Assembly (NCBI GenBank): GCA_002311635.1
Contig: DBZJ01000183.1
Coordinates: forward strand, 1 to 49,514
Length of the DNA: 49,514 nt
Reading direction: 5' to 3'
Source of the DNA: Syntrophaceae bacterium UBA1163
GTDB taxonomy: Bacteria; Desulfobacterota; BSN033; UBA1163
Shown in pieces: positions 16,136 through 25,522 of this stretch. The notes beneath the pieces were generated by a model. It was not told the DNA's origin. It was given only the letters and a program-made list of their open reading frames with translations, and searched no databases. The stretch's first letter is position 1; every line of letters starts with the position of its first letter. The translations under genes and the position numbers were made by a program.

Positions 16136-18793
16136 CTAAAAGACAACCGCTCCCTGAGATTCTAATTCGGGAGGCCGGGTTTCTAACATCTGCACGAACT
16201 TTTCTAAGAGCTCGGGATCAAACTGCGTTCCGGTGTATCTCTGGAGTTCAGCCACAGCCTCCGCATTGGAAAGCGTCTTTCGATAGGGACGGGCACTGGT
16301 GAGAACCTCATAGGCATCGGCAATGGCCAACAGACGGCACTCGACGGGGATTTCTTCCCCTTCGATTCCCAGAGGGTAGCCCCTGCCGTCCCACCACTCA
16401 TGGTGCTTGAGTATCCAGTCCGCAATCGGAATGAGCTCGGGGGCGGACAGGGCAATACGATAACCGATCTCGCAATGCCGCTTCATCTCCGTCCACTCCT
16501 CAGAGGTCAGGGCGCCTTTTTTGAATAGAATCGCATCAGAGATCCCCACTTTGCCGATGTCATGGAATTTGGCGAGGAGGGACAAGTCGGACCTCGTGGA
16601 TTCCGGTAGCCCGATAAAGGCGGCCACGCCGACCAATAACTTTTCCAAACGAGCCACGTGCTTCTCGGTCGTGAGATCCCTCTCTTTGAGCGTATTGACC
16701 AGCGTTTTAACGAGAGTGCTGCGAACGCTCTGCGTATGATAGAGCTTCTTCCGGTACATGCTGTTGTCCGCTTCCTTAAAAAGGTCTCTCGGGTTTCTAT
16801 TGGCGCCCTTGCTGACGGCAGATCCAACAGAGATGCTCAACGGAATCTCAGGGCCGGTGGCATTGTAGCCTGCCACCGCCTCCTGAATCCTTTGACAAGC
16901 CTTTTCAACAGCCGGTTCGGTCGTGTCCGGAAGGATGATGCAGAACTCGTCCCCGCCCATCCGGGCCACCAGATCTCCCTCTCGGAAGCATTCCCGGATC
17001 ACCCCGGCAGCCGTTACCAGCAGGTTATCCCCTTGATCGTGCCCCAGGGTATCGTTGACAAGCTTGAGCCCATCCACGTCACACGATAGGATCCCTACCG
17101 TATCATACCGCCCTTTCTCTATCCGACTCATCTCCTCCTCAAAATAGATGCGGTTATAGAGCCCGGTGAGCGGATCGTGTAAGCTCAGATATTTCAATTT
17201 TTCTTCTCCGAGCTTGAGGTCTGTGATATCGCCGGCAATCCCGACCACTCGAAGCGTCTCCCCTAAATCATCATAAATCGGGAAAGAGCGGTCTTTGATC
17301 CAGCGGATGGACCCATCGGGACGCACAATGCGATAGACCTGCTCGACCTCCCCCCGACCTTTGTTCACTAAGGATCCTCTCACGTTCTCCTTATCCTCGG
17401 GATGGACGGTATCCAAGAAGCATTGCGGGTCCTGGTAAAGAGCCTGAGGCGTGCGTCCCCAGATTTCCATGTAGGCGGGGCTCACGTATCGAATGCAGCC
17501 CTGTTCGGAGACGTAGAAGACCTCACGGATGTTCTCTGCCAGCTGGCGGAACCTCTCCTCGCTCTCCCGAAGCGCCTCCTCCGCTCGCTTTCGCTCCGTG
17601 ACGTCCCGACAAATACCGCGGAATCCGATCGGCTTCCCTTTTGAATCCCTTATAAGAGATACCGAAACATCGAAAGTTCCCCTGGTCCCGTCTTTGCGGA
17701 TCAATTCGAAATCCAACGACTTAATCGGTTCCCCAGTCCGGTAAAGTTTGAGATAAAATTGAGTCAGTTTTGCGGCGGTTTGCTCATCCGTATACTGCCG
17801 GTAGTTCATCCCTTTCAACTCCTCTACGGTGTACCCGATATGTCTGCATGTCGCGTCGTTGAAAAAGGTGAAATTACCGGCAAGGTCGACCTCAAAATAG
17901 CCGTCCTGGATGTTTTTAATAATGGTTCGATATTTCTCCTCACTTTGCCTCAGGAGTTCTTCTGTCCGCTTGCGCTCGGTGATGTCCCGCAAAATCCCTC
18001 TAAACCCGATAGGCTTGCCGGAGGCATCTTTTCGCAGCGAGATGGATGCCTCAATGTATGCTTTGTTTCCATCTCTTCGGGTAATCTCCCAATCAAATGC
18101 CCGATAGGGGTCCCCTGTTCTGTAGACTTCGTTAAACGCGTGGTACACTCTCTTTGCGTTCTCCGAGTCCATATACCGCCGGTTATTCAAACCGATCAAT
18201 TGCTCCTTGGGGGTATTGGTTATTCGGCACATCGAATCGTTGAAGGCGGTCAAATTGCCTGCAAGGTCTGTTTCGTAATAGCCGTCTTCGACGTTTTCAA
18301 GAATGGTTCGATATCTCTCCTCGCTGTCCCGGAGGGCCTCCTCCGCTTGCTTGCGTTCAATGGCGTAACGGATCGCCCGTGCCATCAAATTGCCGTCCAT
18401 CTGACCCTTGACCAGATAGTCCTCCGCCCCTTCCTGGACAGCTCGGGTCGCAATCGTTTCATCGTCGAGACCGGTTAAGATGAGAACGGGCAGATGAGGC
18501 GCCACGGTGCACACCTGTCTGACGGTGTCGAGGCCATGTCCGTCCGGCAGCGACAGGTCGAGTAGGATGACGTGATGATTCTCCTCTCTGAGGAGTGACA
18601 GGCCTTCGCTGAGAAGCCCCGCATGGGTCAGGCTGAACTTGCTGGCCCCTGCATCCACCAGCATCTCTTTGACCAGCCGAGCATCCCCGGGATTGTCTTC
18701 GATCAGCAGCACCCTGATGGTCTCTGGCCGCGGGTGGGGGACCTCCAATGGCTTCTCTTCTTTTGCTTCAGGATTGGACATCGACGTCTGCAC
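16136..18793 (-). CDS. REC-PAS3-GGDEF-HD-GYP c-di-GMP regulator
   Basis: 885 residues with, in order: receiver domain (about 25-145, phospho-acceptor Asp in ILLDLSLPDGHG), three PAS domains (about 155-280, 285-405, 410-530), GGDEF (about 535-690, intact MGGDEF), and HD-GYP (about 695-870, HDIGKVGI and HHEWWDGRGYP intact). Both making (GGDEF) and degrading (HD-GYP) c-di-GMP are therefore possible, gated by phosphorylation and PAS ligands. It overlaps the upstream receiver gene by 26 nt, so they are co-translated. Cytoplasmic, no membrane segments. Confidence 0.9.
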   Translation of the reverse strand: MQTSMSNPEAKEEKPLEVPHPRPETIRVLLIEDNPGDARLVKEMLVDAGASKFSLTHAGLLSEGLSLLREENHHVILLDLSLPDGHGLDTVRQVCTVAPHLPVLILTGLDDETIATRAVQEGAEDYLVKGQMDGNLMARAIRYAIERKQAEEALRDSEERYRTILENVEDGYYETDLAGNLTAFNDSMCRITNTPKEQLIGLNNRRYMDSENAKRVYHAFNEVYRTGDPYRAFDWEITRRDGNKAYIEASISLRKDASGKPIGFRGILRDITERKRTEELLRQSEEKYRTIIKNIQDGYFEVDLAGNFTFFNDATCRHIGYTVEELKGMNYRQYTDEQTAAKLTQFYLKLYRTGEPIKSLDFELIRKDGTRGTFDVSVSLIRDSKGKPIGFRGICRDVTERKRAEEALRESEERFRQLAENIREVFYVSEQGCIRYVSPAYMEIWGRTPQALYQDPQCFLDTVHPEDKENVRGSLVNKGRGEVEQVYRIVRPDGSIRWIKDRSFPIYDDLGETLRVVGIAGDITDLKLGEEKLKYLSLHDPLTGLYNRIYFEEEMSRIEKGRYDTVGILSCDVDGLKLVNDTLGHDQGDNLLVTAAGVIRECFREGDLVARMGGDEFCIILPDTTEPAVEKACQRIQEAVAGYNATGPEIPLSISVGSAVSKGANRNPRDLFKEADNSMYRKKLYHTQSVRSTLVKTLVNTLKERDLTTEKHVARLEKLLVGVAAFIGLPESTRSDLSLLAKFHDIGKVGISDAILFKKGALTSEEWTEMKRHCEIGYRIALSAPELIPIADWILKHHEWWDGRGYPLGIEGEEIPVECRLLAIADAYEVLTSARPYRKTLSNAEAVAELQRYTGTQFDPELLEKFVQMLETRPPELESQGAVVF

Positions 18794-19235
18794 CTTTCGA
18801 CAGCTTAACGATGCTGAACCAAAAATCCTCTATTAATTTGACGACGGTGACGAACTGCGCGAAATCCACCGGCTTGGTGATATAGCAGCTCGCGCGCAGG
18901 TTGTGTGTTTCCAAGATGTCTTTCTCCGCATTCGAGGTGGTCAGGACCACGACAGGGATCCGCTTCAAAGATTCCTCTTCCTTGATCTCCGCAAGGACAT
19001 CCCGACCATCCTTCTTGGGGAGGTTAAGGTCAAGTAAAATGAGGTCCGGCCGGGCGACATTGGCATAACGTTCCTCCCGGCGCAAGAAGGCCATGGCCTC
19101 GACCCCGTCACTGACCACACTCAGGTGGTTGTATATCTTCCCTTCTCGGAAGGGGTCCAAGATAAGGCGAACGTCACCTGGGTTGTCCTCCACCAATAAA
19201 ATCTCCACAGGCTCGAACCCTCTCTCCAGTATCAT
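18768..19235 (-). CDS. Single-domain response regulator
   Basis: 155 residues, receiver domain only. Acidic pocket VEDNPGD, phospho-acceptor Asp in LILLDLNLPKKDG, conserved Thr in VVLTTS, Lys in ITKPVDF. No output domain, so it likely relays phosphate or binds a partner, as in Rcp1-type regulators associated with light or redox kinases. Lies between the large kinase (55 nt upstream) and the c-di-GMP regulator (26-nt overlap), which suggests a phosphorelay through all three. Confidence 0.9.
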   Translation of the reverse strand: MILERGFEPVEILLVEDNPGDVRLILDPFREGKIYNHLSVVSDGVEAMAFLRREERYANVARPDLILLDLNLPKKDGRDVLAEIKEEESLKRIPVVVLTTSNAEKDILETHNLRASCYITKPVDFAQFVTVVKLIEDFWFSIVKLSKGADVDVQS

Positions 19236-19289
19236 TCTTTCTTTCTCCTCCGACGATTCATTTAAACCCCAATCCCTCCCTTGAGGCGC

Positions 19290-21500
19290 TTATGAGCAAG
19301 CCTGCTCCACTTTACTCGCCGGAAGGGTGAAATAAAAGGTGGCTCCCTTTCCCGCTTCTGACTCGACCCAGATGCGTCCGCCGTGTCGCTCCACAATCTT
19401 TTGGCATATCGCCAGACCGATACCCGTCCCGGCATATTTCTCCCGGCTGTGAAGCCGCTGGAAAATAATGAAAATGCGCTTGGAATACTCCGGGGCAATG
19501 CCGATCCCGTTGTCGCGCACGGAAAAGATCCACCCTTTGCCGTTTCGGCCGGCGGAGACGTGTATGCGGGGCGGTTCGCTTCCGCGGAATTTGATGGCGT
19601 TTCCGATCAGGTTTTGAAACAACTCCACCAATTGCGGGTTATCGGCCATCACCGTCGGAAGGGAATCATGGGTCACGAGGGCTCCGTTTTCCTCGATGGC
19701 CACCTTCAGGTTGTCGAGGGATTGGCTGAGGACGCTCTCGCAGTCCGTGGGCTCGAGTGCCTTACCCTTCGTCTTTACCCGGGAGTAGGTCAGCAGGTCA
19801 TTGATCAGCTTCCGCATACGAATGGAGCCGTCCATGGCGAAGTTGATGAACTCGTCGGCCTCGGAGTCAAGCTTGCCGTTGTATCTTCGGGCCAGCAGCT
19901 GGACATAACTCGTCACCATGCGCAGCGGCTCCTGAAGGTCGTGAGAGGCCACATAGGCAAATTGCTCCAGATCTCTGTTTGAACGGGCCAGTTCCTCGGT
20001 TTTTACCCTCAGGACCTCCTCCGCCTGCCTGCGTTCGGTGACATCCCGTACGATCCCTCGAAACCCGATCGGCTTACCGGATGAATCTTTTCGTAACGAT
20101 ATCGATGCTTCAATGCATCTTCTGGTACCGTCTTTCCTGATGATCTCATAATCACATACTCTACCGGGCTCTCCTGATTGGTAAACGTTATGGTAGGCTT
20201 GAAACGCCTTCCTTGCGTTCTCTTGATCCATATACTGCCGGTTATTCAAGCCGAGCAACTCCTCTTTGGAGTATTGCCATATTCGGCATACGGAATCGTT
20301 GAAAAAGGTCAAGTTGCCCTTGAGGTCCGATTCGTAATATCCATCTTCGATGTTTTCAAGAATGGTTCGATACTTCTCCTCACTCTCTCGAAGTGCCTCC
20401 TCCATCCGTTTGCGCTGGGTGATGTCGCGGGACGTACCTCGGAATCCAATTGGTTTGCCTTCTGAATCCCTTATCAAAGATACCGAAACTTCGTGAATCA
20501 ATCTAGTCCCGTTTTTTCTGATGACCTCTCTATCTAATCCCCTGATCGGTTCCCCTGTCCTGTAGAGTTTGTTATAAGCTTGAGCCGCTTGCTTTGCGGC
20601 CTCTGGATCTGCAAAATACTGGCGGTAGTTCATCCCGATCAATTCCTCTCTGGGATATCCGAGACGTCTGCACACCTCATCATTAAAGAAGGTAAGGTTC
20701 CCAGCAAGGTCAAGTTCAAAATAGCCCTCCTGAGTGTCCTCAAGAATGGTTCGATATCTCTCCTCACTCTCTCGAAGTGCTCCTTCTACCCGACGGCGCT
20801 CGCTAATCTCCTTTTGCAATGACCGAATCGCTCCTTGTAGAGCCTGCAAGGCCGAGGTCCGCTCGTCAAAACGCTTCTCCAGGCCGGCATGCGCTTCCTG
20901 AAGTTGTCCCCAATTCTTCTCTCGCGAATATTCGAATAAGTACGAAAAGGCAAAAACCACGGAAAAAGAAAAGATGAACCTTAACTTGAAATCGAGGCTA
21001 TAACTCGCGAAGATGGAGGGAGGGGTTCTCATCAGAAAAAAAACGACCATAGGTAAGGATATCAAGGCCGTGGCGATGGCTCCTTTCTTAGACCCAAGGA
21101 GGAAAGAGGCTACGACAGGGAAGGCATAATACCAGACAAATCCGCCCCTGTTCATCCCCATGGTGAGGAACATGTAGACAAAGAGCACGGCGGCTAAGAA
21201 AACACCTAAGTTGATATTGAAGGTGTACCGCTTGTATCGTTGGGCGTGAAGATAATTTGCAATGAGGAAGACCGCCAAAGACAAGTCCATTATGCCCGCG
21301 GAGGTATTGTTCTCCGATAGAGCAAGTATGCCGAATGGAATGAGTGTGACGATTGCGATAATGCAGACGAAACGAAGGATGTACACGGGGCGAACCTGCG
21401 CGGGGTCGAAAGAACGAATGCGGGAACCGTCTGGGGCGGCCGTTAAGTAATGAAGGTACCGTCCAATATCTAATCTCTTAGGAATCCGACTCTTGCGCAT
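19290..21500 (-). CDS. Membrane PAS-PAS sensor histidine kinase
   Basis: 736 residues. About six N-terminal membrane helices (residues 30-190), a coiled coil, two PAS domains (about 235-360 and 365-485), then HisKA (SHDLQEPLRMV) and HATPase (NAIKFRG, DNGIGIAPEYSKRIF, GTGIGLAICQKIVERHGG). First gene of the leftward cluster. The sensor helices and kinase domain are close copies of those in the 478-residue kinase at the other end of the cluster, so one arose from the other by duplication with gain or loss of PAS domains. Start MRKSRIPKRL at 21500. Confidence 0.9.
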   Translation of the reverse strand: MRKSRIPKRLDIGRYLHYLTAAPDGSRIRSFDPAQVRPVYILRFVCIIAIVTLIPFGILALSENNTSAGIMDLSLAVFLIANYLHAQRYKRYTFNINLGVFLAAVLFVYMFLTMGMNRGGFVWYYAFPVVASFLLGSKKGAIATALISLPMVVFFLMRTPPSIFASYSLDFKLRFIFSFSVVFAFSYLFEYSREKNWGQLQEAHAGLEKRFDERTSALQALQGAIRSLQKEISERRRVEGALRESEERYRTILEDTQEGYFELDLAGNLTFFNDEVCRRLGYPREELIGMNYRQYFADPEAAKQAAQAYNKLYRTGEPIRGLDREVIRKNGTRLIHEVSVSLIRDSEGKPIGFRGTSRDITQRKRMEEALRESEEKYRTILENIEDGYYESDLKGNLTFFNDSVCRIWQYSKEELLGLNNRQYMDQENARKAFQAYHNVYQSGEPGRVCDYEIIRKDGTRRCIEASISLRKDSSGKPIGFRGIVRDVTERRQAEEVLRVKTEELARSNRDLEQFAYVASHDLQEPLRMVTSYVQLLARRYNGKLDSEADEFINFAMDGSIRMRKLINDLLTYSRVKTKGKALEPTDCESVLSQSLDNLKVAIEENGALVTHDSLPTVMADNPQLVELFQNLIGNAIKFRGSEPPRIHVSAGRNGKGWIFSVRDNGIGIAPEYSKRIFIIFQRLHSREKYAGTGIGLAICQKIVERHGGRIWVESEAGKGATFYFTLPASKVEQACS

Positions 21501-21958
21501 AGGCCCCTCTCCTAGAGAAACTCAGGGCGAAATCAAATCATTTGGATAACTGGTTCAGATCCCCTATCCAAAATATCCAAAAGCTCGCAAATCTCTCCTG
21601 CCGGGACGTCCGCCAAGAAGAAATTTCGGAGACGATTCATGCCTGCATCCAACTCGCCACGAGAGCCAACGGTCGCAGCCGTGCTCGCCCCTATAGCCCT
21701 GTTGCTCTGAGCTCGGCGTAATCGCCCGGTATGTACGTGAAATTGAGCAAATATAGTGCCAAAGAGGACTATCAGCTTAAGGTATTTGATTTTAAAAGGT
21801 TTTTCAAGAAATGAAGATTCTCGGTAGGGGAGAAATTGTGCCCTTTTTTGTCTCAAAAAAGTTAATTTAACTGGGGATCTTCTGGCGGTTCCTAAGGCGT
21901 TTTACCATCTCCGCATTCGACTCGAAAATGCTTTCCTCTCCGAAAAGTCCCCATAATG
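21501..21958. other. Gap before kinase cluster, no convincing gene
   Basis: Upstream region of the signalling cluster. A 107-codon open frame on the minus strand (21533-21856) has no recognisable domain and no good ribosome binding site; I consider it unproven. No promoter could be chosen with confidence. Confidence 0.3.
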
Positions 21959-22156
21959 CTAGTGCGCTGTGTCATAAGCCCTTTTACTTTGGTTGTCATT
22001 CCGGGCTTGACTAAGCCTGCCCCGTGCTTGACACGGGGGAATCCACTATTTGTGAACTGGATTCCTGCTGGAGTTCACCCCGTACTTGATACGGGGCAGG
22101 AATGACCGTTTTGATGCCACATTATGTGTGAACAAGTCTCGGACGCACTGCACTAG
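21959..22156. mobile_element. ~198-bp MITE-like repeat
   Basis: Imperfect inverted ends of about 15 bp: CTAGTGCGCTGTGTC at the left and the complement of CTAGTGCAGTGCGTCC at the right. The inside holds direct and inverted copies of a CCCCGT.CTTGA.ACGGGG hairpin. No coding frame. It abuts the stop of the aminotransferase gene. Confidence 0.6.
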
Positions 22157-22157
22157 T

Positions 22158-23351
22158 TTATCCTTTTCGCGCTCTGTGTTTCTCCGCCGCCTCTTTAAAT
22201 CCCGGAAGGGCTGCTTCAATCACTCTGTTTTCCACGGCATAGGCGATCCTGAAATACCCCGGCTTTCCAAAACCCGTTCCCGGAACCGTGAGGATCCGTT
22301 TTGATTGAAGTTCTCTGACAAATGCCACGTCATCTTCAATGGGAGCTTTGGGGAAGAGATAGAAAGCTCCTCGAGGTTTGACCACTTCATAGCCAAAGGC
22401 GGTTAAGGAACGGTAAAAGAAGTCCCTTTTATCCTCGTATTCTCTGACCTCCACCGAATTCTTTTGGAGGGGAGCCACCAGCCTCTGCATCAATGCCGGG
22501 GCGTTGACGAAACCGAGAGTTCGGTTGGCAAAGACAATGGCGGAGATCAATTCGTCGACTTCCTCACAAAGCGGGTTCACGGCAATATAACCGATTCTCT
22601 CCCCCGCGAGAGCGAGGTCCTTGGAATGGGAGGTCACGCGAATCGTGTGAGGATAGTAACGAAAGGCGATAGGAAGCTTGATGTGATCGAAAACGATCCG
22701 TCTGTAAGCTTCATCCGTGATGAGGTAGAGCGTTTTCCCTAACTCCCGACTTTTCTTTTTCAGCAACTCTCCTAATTTTTCAACGGAGGTTTGATTATAA
22801 ACAACGCCAGTGGGGTTATTGGGCGAGTTGATCAGGATGGCTTTGGTCTTCTTTCCTATCGCTTTTTCAATCTCTGACAGGTTGAGTGAGAAATCGCCAT
22901 TGGTTTCGACCAACCGAATATCACCGCCGCTGTTCTCGATGTAAAATTTGAATTCCATAAAATAAGGGCAAGGGACGATGACCTCTTCCCCCTCATCCAA
23001 GATTGACTTTAAGACGACGTTGAGTCCGCCGGCAGCGCCCACGGTCATCACGACATGCTTCTCATTGAAAGGAAGCCCGGATTCCTCTTTCAGATAATCG
23101 GCGACGGCCCTCCTCGTATCGCCGTAACCGGAGTTCGCCATGTAGCGGTGCATTCCCGGAATCGGGTGATCGGCAAGGGCTTTCAGTGCCTTCTTCAGCG
23201 AGGCGGGAGGCTCGAGATTTGGGTTTCCGAGGGAGAAATCATAAACATTTTCGTCACCATGAATTCGCTTTAATTCTTCCCCTTCTTCGAACATCCGCCT
23301 CACCCAGGAGGCGTTACTCAGCGCATCCTTCACTTTCTTTGAGATGGTCAT
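22158..23351 (-). CDS. PLP-dependent class I/II aminotransferase
   Basis: 397 residues, fold type I. The pyridoxal-phosphate lysine lies in SHSKDLALAGERIGY; other conserved parts are SLGNPNLEPP, NSPNNPTGVVY, TDEAYRRIVFD and the C-terminal FRIAYAVE arginine segment. It transfers an amino group between an amino acid and a 2-oxo acid; the substrate is not evident. Start ATG 23351 (MTISKKVKDAL) follows AAAGGAG. The frame is open for 25 codons upstream, but that stretch codes the terminator hairpin and is not family-like. The leader upstream carries mutually exclusive hairpins (see 23380-23501). Confidence 0.85.
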   Translation of the reverse strand: MTISKKVKDALSNASWVRRMFEEGEELKRIHGDENVYDFSLGNPNLEPPASLKKALKALADHPIPGMHRYMANSGYGDTRRAVADYLKEESGLPFNEKHVVMTVGAAGGLNVVLKSILDEGEEVIVPCPYFMEFKFYIENSGGDIRLVETNGDFSLNLSEIEKAIGKKTKAILINSPNNPTGVVYNQTSVEKLGELLKKKSRELGKTLYLITDEAYRRIVFDHIKLPIAFRYYPHTIRVTSHSKDLALAGERIGYIAVNPLCEEVDELISAIVFANRTLGFVNAPALMQRLVAPLQKNSVEVREYEDKRDFFYRSLTAFGYEVVKPRGAFYLFPKAPIEDDVAFVRELQSKRILTVPGTGFGKPGYFRIAYAVENRVIEAALPGFKEAAEKHRARKG

Positions 23352-23379
23352 ATCTGAGATCTCCTTTCTGGATCCCCTT

Positions 23380-23501
23380 GAGCTCAAAAAATAAAAGAGC
23401 CATAGGGTTACCCCTATGGCTCTCAAAAAGGAAAAGCCATGGGGCCTTCTCGGTCACCCATGGCTTCCATCCCGTCTTCGGCAATGGATTTATGGGTGAC
23501 C
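23380..23501 (-). promoter_or_regulatory. Attenuator-like leader of the aminotransferase gene
   Basis: In transcript order on the minus strand: arm 1 GGTCACCCAT (23501-23492), arm 2 ATGGGTGACC (23461-23452), which overlaps arm 2' AAGCCATGGG (23466-23457), arm 3 CCCATGGCTT (23443-23434), then a 12-bp terminator hairpin (AGAGCCATAGGG, 23423-23412, with its complement 23407-23396) and a U-rich run. Arm 1:2 and arm 2':3 exclude each other, and free arm 3 can pair with the terminator's first arm. A 15-codon frame (23470-23423) spans the middle. I match it to no known riboswitch. Confidence 0.6.
23385..23423 (-). terminator. Intrinsic terminator inside the leader
   Basis: A perfect 12-bp stem, AGAGCCATAGGG with CCCTATGGCTCT, a 4-nt loop, and TTTTATTTTTT directly after it on the minus strand. 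It lies 45 nt before the aminotransferase ATG, so it can only make sense as conditional termination. Confidence 0.75.
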
Positions 23502-23815
23502 CTTTCGAAAATAAAAGAAGTAAAAGTTAAACATGTTTCTGTTCCTTGGCCTGTATTATAAAACACAAAGGACCAGGATTGTCAAGGAATTTAACCATTT
23601 GGAAAAACTGTCTCTGCGAGTGAAGCGAACCAGTCTCGGACTTCGGAAAGATTGCCACGCACCTTTTCCCGCTTTTGGCGGGACTCGCAATGACATCTTC
23701 GGGAAAGAGTTTCTTCCCTAAATCGGGATTCGGGCCTCACTTTTCACTTGTCTGGTCCCGGGATTTTTGGTATAAGTGAGTTCAAATCGGTGAAAAAGGC
23801 AATAGGTTGCGGCAA

Positions 23816-24535
23816 ATGTTAGCCAAGGTCCTAAGCAGTACCGTTTTCGGAATCGATGCCTATGTCGTGGAGGTGGAGGTAGACATTGCCCAAGGCCTTC
23901 CTACCTTCGCAACCGTCGGGCTCCCGGAAGGCGCGGTCAAAGAATCCAAGGACAGGGTCAAGGCAGCCATTAAGAACTGCGGCTACGACTTTCCCTCCCA
24001 GAGGATTACGGTCAACCTGGCGCCGGCGGATATCAAGAAAGAAGGGGCGGCTTTCGACCTCCCCATGGCCGTCGGCATCCTGGCGGCCACCGAGGTGGTT
24101 CAAAAGAGTAAGCTGGCCCATCATTTCATTTTAGGTGAGCTATCTCTTGACGGACAGGTGAAACCGATAAGAGGCACACTCCCCATTGCCGTGGCCGCAA
24201 GAGATGCGGGGTATCGAGGTCTCCTGCTCCCCAGGGATAACTCTAAAGAAGCGGCGGTGGTCAAAGGAATTGAGATTCTTCCCCTCGATACCCTTTCCGA
24301 TTGCGTTCAATTTTTGAACGGGAATCTCCGGATCAATCCAGTCGAAGTGGATCTCGATGAGGTCTTCAGGACAGAGCTGAATTACCCGGTTGATTTCAAC
24401 GATGTGAAGGGTCAGGAGCATGTGAAGCGTTGTCTGGAAGTGGCGGCGGCAGGCGGGCACAATGTTATCATGATCGGTCCTCCTGGCTCCGGAAAAACCA
24501 TGTTGGCCAAAAGGCTCCCAACTATACTTACCTAA
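23816..24535 (+). pseudogene. comM: comM/yifB, 5' half, interrupted by the element
   Basis: First 238 codons of the Mg-chelatase-like AAA+ helicase ComM (YifB), which promotes branch migration during natural transformation. The N-terminal S5/LonC-like domain ([15 protein letters not shown] ... [19 protein letters not shown]) and the Walker [16 protein letters not shown] are present. After Leu238 (CTT, 24527-24529) the frame enters the element and stops at TAA 24533-24535. Joined to 42074-42892 it gives 510 codons, the normal family length, so the only damage is the insertion. Start ATG 23816; an in-frame TTG lies 9 nt upstream. Walker B and sensor motifs are on the distal part, so this half is inactive alone. 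Confidence 0.92.
24527..24529. other. attL core (comM/element junction)
   Basis: CTT common to both junctions. To the left is comM sequence coding KRLPTI; to the right is element sequence. The core is minimal, as usual for large serine recombinases. Confidence 0.75.
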
Positions 24536-24562
24536 TCCAGTATCATTTTTTGGTTAATGAAG

Positions 24563-24606
24563 AAAGCCTCCAAGCGACGGCATGATGACCGTCTGGGAGG
24601 CTTTTT
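24563..24606 (+). terminator. Strong terminator just inside attL
   Basis: AAAGCCTCC (24563-24571) pairs with GGAGGCTTT (24596-24604), with an inner GACGG/CCGTC stem, then T6. It would stop comM read-through into the element; in the excised circle it would lie just after the recombinase gene. Confidence 0.85.
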
Positions 24607-24638
24607 TATTTTTAAAGAAAGGAAGAAAGGAGGTTCGT

Positions 24639-24779
24639 ATGAGTTGGATCAAAAGTTTTTTGATTTGCGTCATCGCCAAATGGTGGGGTGGAGCCTTTGG
24701 CATCCCGTTCGAGTGGATCGTGCTGTTCGTGATGACTGCGATCCTTTTGCACATCGACCACAGGTTGGCAGAGAAATGA
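24639..24779 (+). CDS. Small membrane protein
   Basis: 46 residues, first gene of the element. It has one long or two closely spaced hydrophobic segments (FLICVIAKWW, then IVLFVMTAILLHI) and a charged end HRLAEK. The ribosome binding site AAAGGAGGT is ideal, 5 nt before ATG 24639, so it is surely translated. Size and topology resemble small phage holins or inner-membrane peptides, but no family is recognised. Confidence 0.6.
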   Translation: MSWIKSFLICVIAKWWGGAFGIPFEWIVLFVMTAILLHIDHRLAEK

Positions 24780-24795
24780 AAGGAGATGATTTAGG

Positions 24796-25458
24796 ATGAA
24801 AAAATTGCTGACGGATTATCTCTTCTATAAGGACGATTGGGCTACCATCTATTGCGGCGATTGCCTTGAGATTATGCCCCTTCTTGATCCTGAGAGCGTG
24901 GATTTGGTAGTAACTGACCCGCCATATCCTGATGCTCATTTAGAATATGGTTATGTCGATATTGATTTCTTAAACAATTTTGCATGTCGGCAATTTATAT
25001 TTTGGTCTGCGAAATCCGATTTTATTTTGACCTACTCTGCGATTCATATTTGGGATAAATTAATGGGAGTCGGTTCACAGTATGAACGAATCTTTGAAAG
25101 AAATGGAAAAAAAGATTTTGAAGTTTATCGGGCTTGTCCTATTCAAAACCAAACCTGTGCCCGATTAGTTCAAGATGTTTTTACCGGTCATCCTTCCCAA
25201 AAACCATTTAAATTGATTCGAGCATTAATAGCAAAACAAAAAAATGATGGAATAATATTTGACCCCTTTCTCGGCTCCGGCACGACCTGTGTGGCTGCTA
25301 AGAACCTTAACCGGAAGTCAATCGGAATCGAAATCAACCCCAAATATTGTGAGATTGCCACGAGCAGACTCAAGACGGAATGTTCAGTTATCAAGAAGCT
25401 GACGAACAAAGTGATGGTGCAAAGGAAAGGGTTTTTTGATTTGGGTGTAAAAAAGTGA
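24796..25458 (+). CDS. DNA adenine/cytosine-N4 methyltransferase
   Basis: 220 residues, cytoplasmic. Catalytic motif IV DPPY at residues 41-44 comes before the AdoMet-binding motif I DPFLGSGTT (near residue 155), the order of beta-class enzymes. The target-recognition region between them is short (about 100 residues). The end SIGIEINPKYCEIATSRL is typical. No cognate nuclease is next to it, so it is an orphan that may protect the element from host restriction or mark its replication. The recognition sequence cannot be read from the protein. It starts 17 nt after the small membrane gene. Confidence 0.85.
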   Translation: MKKLLTDYLFYKDDWATIYCGDCLEIMPLLDPESVDLVVTDPPYPDAHLEYGYVDIDFLNNFACRQFIFWSAKSDFILTYSAIHIWDKLMGVGSQYERIFERNGKKDFEVYRACPIQNQTCARLVQDVFTGHPSQKPFKLIRALIAKQKNDGIIFDPFLGSGTTCVAAKNLNRKSIGIEINPKYCEIATSRLKTECSVIKKLTNKVMVQRKGFFDLGVKK

Positions 25459-25522
25459 GAATCCTTCACCCATCTGCCCAGGACTAACTTAAATGAAGGT
25501 TCGCTGGAAGGAGCGAGAAGAC

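Noticed and set aside
23380..23501. T-box or known riboswitch before the aminotransferase
   Set aside because: No T-box sequence or specifier loop, and no match to SAM, preQ1 or similar consensus sequences that I can recall.
24500..24560. tRNA gene as integration target
   Set aside because: No tRNA-like fold; comM codon continuity explains the site.
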